A stretch of DNA of 12,637 nt from JBKBMT01 sp046295655 (lineage in GTDB: Bacteria > Pseudomonadota > Alphaproteobacteria > Rhodobacterales > Rhodobacteraceae), in contig JBKBMT010000072.1 of the NCBI GenBank assembly GCA_046295655.1, positions 1 to 12,637 of the forward strand, given 5' to 3'. How positions within the stretch are numbered: the stretch's first letter is position 1; each line of letters starts with the position of its first letter. Position numbers and translations under genes: made by a program. Below are positions 7,096 to 12,637 of this stretch, piece after piece. Below the pieces are notes generated by a model. That model saw nothing but the letters and a program-made list of their open reading frames with translations. It did no database searches and had not been told where the DNA came from.

Positions 7096-7844
7096 TCCGC
7101 TGGCTGATCCTCATCCTGTGCCTCGCGATGCCGCTGCGCGCCGAGGAAGTCGTGGCCGATCTGAGCCAGAACCGGATCGCGATCACCGCCAATTTCGACG
7201 GCTCGCAGATCACCGTCTATGGCGCGGTGCGGCGCGAGGCGCCGGTGCCCGCGGGCGATCTGCACGTCATCGTCACGGTCGAGGGGCCCTCGACGCCGGT
7301 CACGGTGCGGCGCAAGTCGCGGGTTATGGGCGTCTGGATCAATACCGATGCGGCGCGGATCACCCGTGCGCCGGTGTTCTATGCCCTGGCCACAACCGGC
7401 AACCTGCCCCAGATCCTGTCCGAGACCGAGGATCTGCGCCACCGCATCTCGATCAACCGGGCGATCCGCGATGTCGGGCTTGCCTCGATGGTCGAGGACT
7501 CGCCGGGTTTCGTCGAGGCGCTGATCCGTCTGAACCGCCGGGCCGGGAACTATCACACCGACGAGGGCGCGGTGAGCCTGATCCGCGACACCCTGTTCCG
7601 CGCCGATTTCGCCCTGCCCGCGAACCTGACCGAGGGTCTGTTCCGGGTTCGGATCTTCCTTCTGCGCGATGGCGCGGTGCTGGATCACCAGTCCGAGGTG
7701 ATCGATGTGCACAAGGCAGGGCTGGAGCGGTTCCTGCACCGGCTGGCCTACGACCAGCCGCTGATCTACGGGCTTCTGTCGCTGGTGCTGGCCGTCGCGG
7801 CGGGCTGGGGCGCCTCGGCCGCGTTCCGCGCCTTCCGGCCCTGA
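7092..7844 (+). CDS. TIGR02186-family membrane-anchored periplasmic protein, function unknown
   Basis: 250-aa protein that I recognise as the TIGR02186 (alphaproteobacterial conserved hypothetical) family. Order of features: signal peptide or N-terminal anchor (residues 1-17, MIRWLILILCLAMPLRA), an extracytoplasmic beta-rich domain with repeated strand-like stretches (IAITANFDGSQITVYGAV, LHVIVTVEGP, RKSRVMGVWIN), a more helical middle (DLRHRISINRAIRDVG), then a single membrane helix at about 223-243 and a short cytoplasmic tail ending FRAFRP. The topology suggests a soluble periplasmic domain anchored by its C-terminus. ATG 7092 overlaps the TSUP stop (ATGA). The coupling implies a role with the exporter, for example as a periplasmic accessory or substrate-handling subunit. 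That role is inference; no catalytic motif is visible. Confidence 0.85.
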   Translation: MIRWLILILCLAMPLRAEEVVADLSQNRIAITANFDGSQITVYGAVRREAPVPAGDLHVIVTVEGPSTPVTVRRKSRVMGVWINTDAARITRAPVFYALATTGNLPQILSETEDLRHRISINRAIRDVGLASMVEDSPGFVEALIRLNRRAGNYHTDEGAVSLIRDTLFRADFALPANLTEGLFRVRIFLLRDGAVLDHQSEVIDVHKAGLERFLHRLAYDQPLIYGLLSLVLAVAAGWGASAAFRAFRP

Positions 7845-7850
7845 CCGGTC

Positions 7851-8405
7851 TCAGGCCTGCGGCCGGATCAGCTCGGCCTCGGTCACGATCAGGTCCAGCG
7901 GCTGATCGGTGGCCTCGCGCGGCACTGCAGCCATCTGCTGCGCGGCAAAGGCGAAACCGATCGCCGTGACCGGTCCGCGCGCGCGCAACGCGGCAAGGGT
8001 GCGGTCGTAGAAGCCGCCCCCGTAGCCCAGCCGGAAACCTGCCCTGTCGAACGCCAGAAGCGGCACCACCAGCACCTCGGGCACGAGTTCGGGTCCCGGT
8101 TCGGGGATCTGCGTGCCGAAGCTGCCGGGCACGAGCGGCTGGCCCGGTTCCCAGCGGCGAAAGACCAGGGGTCGCCCGGCCCCGACCACCACCGGAAGGC
8201 AGAGCGGGCCGGTATGCCCCGCAAGCGCGGGGGACGGGTCGATCTCGGTCCGCATGGCCACATAGCCCGCGAGGACGCGGCCGGCATGGTGGGCAAGCAC
8301 CCCGGCCAGCCGCGCTGCCGCATCGCCCTGCCCCGCGGCATGGGCCGCCGCGCGGCGCTGCGCCGCCGCCTTCCGCGCCGCCGCCTTTTCCTCGGCCAGG
8401 GTCAC
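7851..8405 (-). CDS. 5-formyltetrahydrofolate cyclo-ligase
   Basis: 184-aa cytoplasmic enzyme (EC 6.3.3.2, MTHFS family; fau/ygfA in E. coli) that converts 5-formyl-THF to 5,10-methenyl-THF using ATP. The hallmark RAGFRLGYGGGFYDRTL (121-137) is the conserved GxGxGYYDR loop of this family. The N-terminus is the usual basic Ala/Arg-rich helix (EEKAAARKAAAQRR) and YVAMRTEID (48-56) is a family strand. The start is a GTG at 8405 that overlaps the mgtE stop as GTGA. No ribosome-binding site is seen ahead of it, so translation is likely by reinitiation after mgtE. Its 3' end faces the convergent TIGR02186 gene with only 6 nt between the two stop codons. Confidence 0.92.
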   Translation of the reverse strand: MTLAEEKAAARKAAAQRRAAAHAAGQGDAAARLAGVLAHHAGRVLAGYVAMRTEIDPSPALAGHTGPLCLPVVVGAGRPLVFRRWEPGQPLVPGSFGTQIPEPGPELVPEVLVVPLLAFDRAGFRLGYGGGFYDRTLAALRARGPVTAIGFAFAAQQMAAVPREATDQPLDLIVTEAELIRPQA

Positions 8406-9781
8406 AGCAGGAAGATCGTCGCGAAACCGAGGAAGGCGAAGAAGCCCATCACGTCGGTGAGCGTGGTGACGAAGGTGCCCGAAGCCAGCGCCGGGTCGAG
8501 CTTGAGCCGGTTCAGCGTCAGCGGCACCAGAACCCCGCCGAGTGCCGCGACCACCTGGTTGCAGATCATCGCCATGCCCAGCACCGCGCCCAGCATCGCA
8601 TCGTCGAAGATCAGCCAGCCGGCAAGTCCGAGGATCAGCGCAAGCCCGAAGCCGTTCAGCAGCCCGGCCCCCAGTTCGCGCCAGACCACCCGCCGGGCGT
8701 TGGCCGACGTCAGGCTGCGGGTCGCCAGCGCCCGCACCGCCACGGCCAGCGACTGGGTGCCGGCGATCCCGCCGGTCGAGGCGACGATGGGCATCAGCGC
8801 CGCCAGCACCACAAGCGCCTCGATCGTCGCCTCGAAGCGGCTGATGACGACAGCGGACAGCGAGGCGGTGAACAGGTTGACGATCAGCCAGGGCAGGCGC
8901 TGTCGCGCCGTCACAACCGCATTGTCGGACACGTTCGCATCGTCGCTGACACCGGCAAGGCGCAGGATGTCCTCCTCGTGCTCCTCGTCCAGAACGGTCA
9001 TCGCATCGTCGATGGTGATGACCCCGACCAGCCGGCCGTTCTCGTCCACCACCGGGACCGAGATCAGGTGATACTGGTTGAACATGAAGGCGACGTCGGT
9101 TTCGGAATCCGTCACCTTCACGGTGCGGAAGCTTTCCTCCTCGATGTCGCGCAGCCTGACGTCGCGGCGGTTGCTCAGGATCCGGCCGAGGGTGACATAA
9201 CCGGTGGGCCGCATCCGCGGATCGACAAGGATGACGTGATAGAACTGGTCGGGCAGCCATTCCTCGGCGCGGAGGAAATCGATCGCCTCGCCGACGGTCC
9301 AGTGTTCCGGGACCGTCACGACCTCGCGCTGCATCAGCCGCCCGGCGGAATATTCCGGGTAGGACAGCGACTGTTCGACCGCCACCCGGTCGGACTGGTC
9401 CAGCGCCTCGAGGATCCGCTCGGCGACGGGTTCCTCGACATCCTCGAGAATGTCCACCACGTCGTCGGAATCAAGCTCGCGCACCGCCTCGGCCAGGACC
9501 TCGGGCGAAAGCGTCTCGATGACCTCCTCGCGGATCGATTCGTCGATTTCCGACAGGATCTCGCCGTCGATCTCACCGCCCCACATGCGCAACAGCGCCC
9601 GGCGCTCGGACGGGGCAATCTGTTCCAGAAGGTCGGCGATGTCGGCCGCGTGCAGCGGTTCCATCAGGTCCTTCAGACGGGCCGCATCGCCTGCGTCCAC
9701 CGCATCGCGGATCGCCGCCATCCGGGCCGCGTCGAGCGGCGCCTCGTCCTCGCGGGCGGGGTTCTCGATGTTCTCGGCCAT
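8402..9781 (-). CDS. mgtE: Magnesium transporter MgtE
   Basis: 459-aa homodimeric Mg2+ channel. Domains in order: acidic cytoplasmic N domain of helical repeats (about 20-145), paired CBS domains (about 148-270, including IDFLRAEEWLPDQFYHVILVD and LISVPVVDENGRLVGVITIDD), a connecting helix, then five membrane helices (about 297-459). The pore signature ALMPIVASTGGIAGTQS (328-344) and Asp443 in TLTDVMGFFAF (440-450), matching the pore-lining Asp of the Thermus protein, are present. In this family the N and CBS domains sense cytosolic Mg2+ and close the pore. The ATG at 9781 is chosen over one 13 codons upstream because AGGGGG sits 5 nt ahead of it. Divergent from guanine deaminase; its stop overlaps the cyclo-ligase start. 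Confidence 0.95.
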   Translation of the reverse strand: MAENIENPAREDEAPLDAARMAAIRDAVDAGDAARLKDLMEPLHAADIADLLEQIAPSERRALLRMWGGEIDGEILSEIDESIREEVIETLSPEVLAEAVRELDSDDVVDILEDVEEPVAERILEALDQSDRVAVEQSLSYPEYSAGRLMQREVVTVPEHWTVGEAIDFLRAEEWLPDQFYHVILVDPRMRPTGYVTLGRILSNRRDVRLRDIEEESFRTVKVTDSETDVAFMFNQYHLISVPVVDENGRLVGVITIDDAMTVLDEEHEEDILRLAGVSDDANVSDNAVVTARQRLPWLIVNLFTASLSAVVISRFEATIEALVVLAALMPIVASTGGIAGTQSLAVAVRALATRSLTSANARRVVWRELGAGLLNGFGLALILGLAGWLIFDDAMLGAVLGMAMICNQVVAALGGVLVPLTLNRLKLDPALASGTFVTTLTDVMGFFAFLGFATIFLL

Positions 9782-9915
9782 GTCTGCCCCCTGCCCCGGA
9801 CGCGCGATTGGCCGGACCATAGCGAAAGGTCCTTCGGGAAAACAGAGGGAAAGCCCCCCTAGCAGCCACTGCGGGCAGCAGGTTACGCTCTGCCGGTTTG
9901 CGGGGAGGAACGGCG
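9782..9915. promoter_or_regulatory. Divergent intergenic region between mgtE and guanine deaminase
   Basis: 134 nt that must hold both outward promoters. On the minus strand the best -10 is TATGGT (9821-9816), without a convincing -35. On the plus strand I see no clear promoter. The right end carries the strong ribosome-binding site GGGGAGGA (9902-9909) for guanine deaminase, and the left end AGGGGG (9792-9787) for mgtE. No Mg2+ riboswitch-like architecture can be recognised by eye. Confidence 0.35.
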
Positions 9916-11229
9916 ATGGCGGCGCTGCTTATCGGCCAGGTGCTGACGTTTGAGGGCGACCCCTTTGCCGAGGGGCCGGACGCGGCGCGGCACCGGACGC
10001 GCGCCGGCGTGCTGATCGAGGACGGGCGGATCGCGGCGGTCGGGGATGCCGGGGCGCTGCGCGCTGCGCATCCGCTGGCGACCGTGACCGACCACGGCGA
10101 CCGGCTGATCTCGGCCGGGTTCGTCGATGCCCATGTCCACTATCCCCAGACGGCGATCATCGCCTCCTGGGGCAAGCGGCTGATCGACTGGCTCAACCTC
10201 TATACCTTCCCCGAAGAGATGCGGCTGTCCGATCCCGTCTATGCGGCCGCGATCGCGGAGCGCTATCTGGATCTGGTGCTGGCGCATGGCACCACGACCG
10301 TCTGCAGCTTCTGCACGGTCCACCCCGAAAGCGTGGATGCCTTCTTCGCTGCGGCACAGACGCGGGGGATGCGGGCTCTGGCCGGCAAGACCTGCATGGA
10401 CCGCAACGCGCCCGAGGGGTTGCGCGACACCGCGCAGTCGGCCCATGACGACAGCCTGCGGCTGCTGCGCAGGTGGCACGGGGTGGACCGGCTGTCCTAT
10501 GTGGTGACGCCCCGCTTCACCCCGACCTCGACGCCCGACCAGCTGGCGGCGATGGGCGCGCTGTGGCAGGCGCATCCCGACTGCCTGATGCAGACGCATC
10601 TGTCCGAGCAGCTGGACGAGATCGCCTGGGTCCGCAGCCTGCACCCCGAGGCACGCGACTATCTCGACACCTACGAGGCGCACGGGCTGGTCGGCCCCGG
10701 GGCGATCTTCGGCCACGCAATCCATCTGGAGCCGCGCGAACGCGACCGACTGCGGGACGCCGGCGCGAGCCTGATCCATTGTCCGACATCAAACACCTTC
10801 ATTGGCTCGGGGCTGTTCGACATGGCGGGGCTCAGGGCCGCGGGCCAGATCGTCGGGCTTGCCACCGACACCGGCGGCGGGTCGTCGTTTTCCATGCTGC
10901 GGACCATGGCGGCGGCCTACGAGATCGGCCAGCTGCGCGGCACCCCCCTGCATCCTGCACAGTTGTGGTGGCTGGCTACGGCAGGTTCGGCTCAGGCCCT
11001 GCGTCTGGGTGACCGGATCGGCCGCATCGCGGTCGGGATGGAGGCCGATCTGGTGGTGATCGACCTTGCCTCAACCCCCGCCATCGCCCAGGCCGCGGCG
11101 CGCGCCGATGACATCTGGAAGGCGCTGTTCCCAACCATCATGATGGGCGACGACCGGGCAATCGCCGCCACCTATGTGGCGGGCCGGCTGCAGGGCGCGG
11201 CGCGTCACGGGGCTGGCGCAGAGCTGTGA
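9916..11229 (+). CDS. guaD: Guanine deaminase
   Basis: 437-aa zinc-dependent amidohydrolase (EC 3.5.4.3) that deaminates guanine to xanthine and ammonia. Motifs: metal-binding DAHVHYPQ (71-78, His73 and His75), CMDRNAPEGL (160-169) and TPRFTPTS (198-205), both characteristic of guanine deaminases, QTHLSEQ (226-232, metal His228 and catalytic Glu231), GHAIH (266-270), HCPTSN (288-293), and metal Asp318 in ATDTGGGSSF (316-325). The length is normal for bacterial GuaD. ATG 9916 follows GGGGAGGA at 6-nt spacing. It is monocistronic as far as the window shows: mgtE is divergent upstream and 253 nt of non-coding DNA follow. With the phosphorylase at 5296-6102 it completes guanosine to xanthine. Confidence 0.95.
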   Translation: MAALLIGQVLTFEGDPFAEGPDAARHRTRAGVLIEDGRIAAVGDAGALRAAHPLATVTDHGDRLISAGFVDAHVHYPQTAIIASWGKRLIDWLNLYTFPEEMRLSDPVYAAAIAERYLDLVLAHGTTTVCSFCTVHPESVDAFFAAAQTRGMRALAGKTCMDRNAPEGLRDTAQSAHDDSLRLLRRWHGVDRLSYVVTPRFTPTSTPDQLAAMGALWQAHPDCLMQTHLSEQLDEIAWVRSLHPEARDYLDTYEAHGLVGPGAIFGHAIHLEPRERDRLRDAGASLIHCPTSNTFIGSGLFDMAGLRAAGQIVGLATDTGGGSSFSMLRTMAAAYEIGQLRGTPLHPAQLWWLATAGSAQALRLGDRIGRIAVGMEADLVVIDLASTPAIAQAAARADDIWKALFPTIMMGDDRAIAATYVAGRLQGAARHGAGAEL

Positions 11230-11261
11230 CAGGCGCTTCATCGGGGTGTTTCCTGCGCCTG
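11230..11261 (+). terminator. Possible hairpin terminator after guanine deaminase
   Basis: CAGGCGC (11230-11236) is the exact reverse complement of GCGCCTG (11255-11261), giving a 7-bp stem with an 18-nt loop directly after the stop codon. The loop is large and there is no T-run, so a canonical intrinsic terminator is doubtful. Confidence 0.25.
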
Positions 11262-11375
11262 CCAGAGTGGAGGATGGACCGATCGCCACGATGCGCCGCA
11301 GCCTCCCCCGGGCGGCTGTGCCACCGGCAACGGTCGCCAGCGTGATCGCGCCGTCCTTCCCCCACGCGATCACCT

Positions 11376-11406
11376 GCGCCCCGCCCTGCCCCCGGGGGCG
11401 GGGCGC
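11376..11406 (+). terminator. Strong GC-rich hairpin between guanine deaminase and lysC
   Basis: A perfect 10-bp stem, GCGCCCCGCC (11376-11385) with GGCGGGGCGC (11397-11406). The 11-nt loop itself contains a self-complementary CCCGGG. It is the strongest inverted repeat I found. It lies 147 nt after guaD and just upstream of the candidate lysC promoter, so it is probably a boundary or terminator between the two units. No U-tract follows on either strand. The rest of 11230-11482 (253 nt) shows no credible coding frame. Confidence 0.45.
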
Positions 11407-11423
11407 AACCGTCCGGGGGCCGC

Positions 11424-11452
11424 TTGCACCGGCGGGGGCCATGGCGTAGGAA
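11424..11452 (+). promoter_or_regulatory. Candidate sigma-70-type promoter for lysC
   Basis: TTGCAC (11424-11429), a 17-nt spacer, then TAGGAA (11447-11452), ending 30 nt before the lysC start. Both hexamers keep the best-conserved bases (TTG; TA..A), and the position suits a short leader of about 25 nt. The leader is too short for a lysine riboswitch downstream of this promoter. Confidence 0.45.
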
Positions 11453-11482
11453 GCGCCCGCATCCGGCAGTGCGGAGGGTCCG

Positions 11483-12637
11483 ATGCCGCTTCTCGTGATG
11501 AAATTCGGCGGCACCTCGGTCGCTGATCTGGACCGCATCGCCAATGCCGCGGCCAAGGTGAAGCGCGAGGTCGACCGCGGCTACGAGGTGATCGTCATCG
11601 TCTCGGCCATGGCCGGCAAGACTAACGAGCTGGTCAAGTGGGTCGGAGACACGTCGCCCTTCTACGACGCGCGCGAATACGATGCCGTGGTCGCCTCGGG
11701 CGAGAACGTGACGGCCGGCCTGATGGCCCTGCGCCTGCAGGAGATGGGCATCCCGGCGCGCAGCTGGCAGGGCTGGCAGGTGCCGATCCTGACCACCAGC
11801 CAGCATGGCGCCGCACGGTTCGTCGAGATCCCGCGCGCCAACATCGACGCAAAGTTCGCGGAAGGCATGAAGGTGGCCGTGGTCGCGGGCTTCCAGGGCC
11901 TGAGTGCCGAGAACCGCATCACGACGCTGGGCAGGGGCGGGTCCGACACGACGGCGGTCGCCTTTGCCGCGGCCTTCGGGGCGGAACGCTGCGACATCTA
12001 TACCGACGTGGACGGGGTCTATACCACCGATCCGCGCGTCAGCCGCAAGGCACGGCGGCTGGACAAGATCAGCTTCGAGGAGATGCTGGAGCTGGCCAGC
12101 CTCGGTGCGAAGGTGCTTCAGACCCGCTCGGTCGAACTGGCGATGCGCTACAAGGTGCGGCTGCGGGTGCTGTCGTCCTTCGACGAGACCGACCACAATT
12201 CCGGCACGCTGGTATGCGACGAGGAGGAGATCATGGAATCCAAGGCTGTCACCGGCGTCGCCTTCTCGCGCGACGAGGCCAAGGTCACGCTGTTCACGAT
12301 CGAGGACCGGCCGGGCATCGCCGCGGCGATCTTCGGCCCCCTCGCCGACGCGGGCGTGAACGTGGACATGATCGTGCAGAACATCTCGGAGAAGGATTAT
12401 GACGAGGCCCATCCCGACGCCGTGACCGACATGACCTTCTCCTGCCCGATCGACCAGGTGCCGCGGGCGAAGAAGGCGATGGAGGAAGCAAAGGCGCGCG
12501 GCGAGATCGCCTATGACGAACTGATCATCGACGACGACGTGGCCAAGGTCTCGGTCGTGGGGATCGGGATGCGGAGCCACACCGGCGTCGCCGCGACGAT
12601 GTTCCAGGCGCTCGCGCGCGAGAACATCAACATCAAG
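11483..12637 (+). CDS. lysC: Aspartate kinase, 3'-partial
   Basis: First 385 residues of aspartokinase (EC 2.7.2.4), the first step from aspartate to lysine, methionine and threonine; the frame is open to the window edge. I expect about 25-30 residues to be missing compared with the usual length of about 410. Kinase domain: KFGGTS (7-12), VIVSAMAGKTNEL (38-50), ASGENVTAGLM (71-81), TTLGRGGSDTTAVA (147-160) and YTDVDGVYTTDPR (173-185). Regulatory ACT domains: first at about 265-340 with EDRPGIAAAIF (274-284) and VDMIVQNIS (294-302), second beginning at about 353 with SVVGIGMRSHTGVA (357-370). In relatives this region binds lysine and threonine. ATG 11483 has GGAGGG (11473-11478) 4 nt ahead. 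Residue 251 is a Met behind an internal ribosome-binding site. Confidence 0.96.
   Translation, partial: MPLLVMKFGGTSVADLDRIANAAAKVKREVDRGYEVIVIVSAMAGKTNELVKWVGDTSPFYDAREYDAVVASGENVTAGLMALRLQEMGIPARSWQGWQVPILTTSQHGAARFVEIPRANIDAKFAEGMKVAVVAGFQGLSAENRITTLGRGGSDTTAVAFAAAFGAERCDIYTDVDGVYTTDPRVSRKARRLDKISFEEMLELASLGAKVLQTRSVELAMRYKVRLRVLSSFDETDHNSGTLVCDEEEIMESKAVTGVAFSRDEAKVTLFTIEDRPGIAAAIFGPLADAGVNVDMIVQNISEKDYDEAHPDAVTDMTFSCPIDQVPRAKKAMEEAKARGEIAYDELIIDDDVAKVSVVGIGMRSHTGVAATMFQALARENINIK
12221..12235 (+). promoter_or_regulatory. Internal ribosome-binding site and in-frame ATG in lysC (possible beta-subunit start)
   Basis: GAGGAGGAGA (12221-12230) precedes ATG 12233 by 2 nt, with GGAGG 5-8 nt from the ATG depending on register. 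The ATG is codon 251, in frame, and begins MESKAVTGVA at the head of the ACT region. In Corynebacterium and Bacillus aspartokinases a separate beta subunit starts at the equivalent Met. The purine run also simply encodes Glu-Glu-Glu, so it may be coincidence. Confidence 0.4.

Noticed and set aside
8214..9071. Plus-strand open frame opposite mgtE and the cyclo-ligase
   Set aside because: Ser/Arg/Pro-rich antisense shadow of two genes with clear family motifs on the minus strand.
11174..11449. Small plus-strand gene between guaD and lysC
   Set aside because: It begins inside guaD in another frame, has no ribosome-binding site, crosses the strong hairpin and gives an Ala/Arg/Pro-rich product with no similarity I can recognise.
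11230..11482. Lysine riboswitch upstream of lysC
   Set aside because: The region shows hairpins but not the five-helix lysine aptamer arrangement, and the candidate promoter leaves a leader of only about 25 nt.

Overview
The window is a high-GC alphaproteobacterial segment. Gene content, codon use and protein signatures fit a member of the Rhodobacterales (Paracoccus/Rhodobacter-like). This is inferred from the proteins, including a TIGR02186-type membrane protein that I associate with Alphaproteobacteria, not from a database search. The sequence is draft quality: it has a 10-N gap and, beside it, what looks like a chimeric join.

Layout. (1) 1-529: a RimI-type N-acetyltransferase, cut off at the left edge and interrupted by about 100 bp of an unrelated histidine-kinase gene plus the gap. 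(2) 530-657: a leader with two adjacent hairpins. (3) 658-6102, plus strand: a tight operon of a BMP/PnrA-family binding protein, a double-domain ABC ATPase, two permeases and a purine nucleoside phosphorylase. The second permease has an in-frame TAG at codon 72. (4) 6175-7844, plus strand: a TSUP-family exporter overlapping a TIGR02186 membrane-anchored periplasmic protein. (5) 7851-9781, minus strand: mgtE followed by a 5-formyltetrahydrofolate cyclo-ligase gene, overlapping by 4 nt. (6) 9916-11229, plus strand: guanine deaminase. (7) 11230-11482: a non-coding stretch with a strong hairpin and a plausible promoter. (8) 11483-12637, plus strand: the first 385 codons of aspartate kinase (lysC), running off the right edge. 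It contains an internal in-frame ATG behind a good ribosome-binding site.

Working together. The transporter, the nucleoside phosphorylase and the guanine deaminase make a coherent purine-nucleoside route: import, phosphorolysis to base plus ribose-1-phosphate, then guanine to xanthine. The guanine deaminase is about 3.8 kb from the operon, beyond the TSUP and mgtE units, so this is locus-level clustering and not one transcript. The other genes (rimI, mgtE, the cyclo-ligase gene, lysC) are housekeeping.

I found no mobile elements, CRISPR arrays, tRNA or rRNA genes. No wholly new system is evident. The points most worth checking are the chimeric join, the amber codon, the TSUP/TIGR02186 pair and the internal lysC start.
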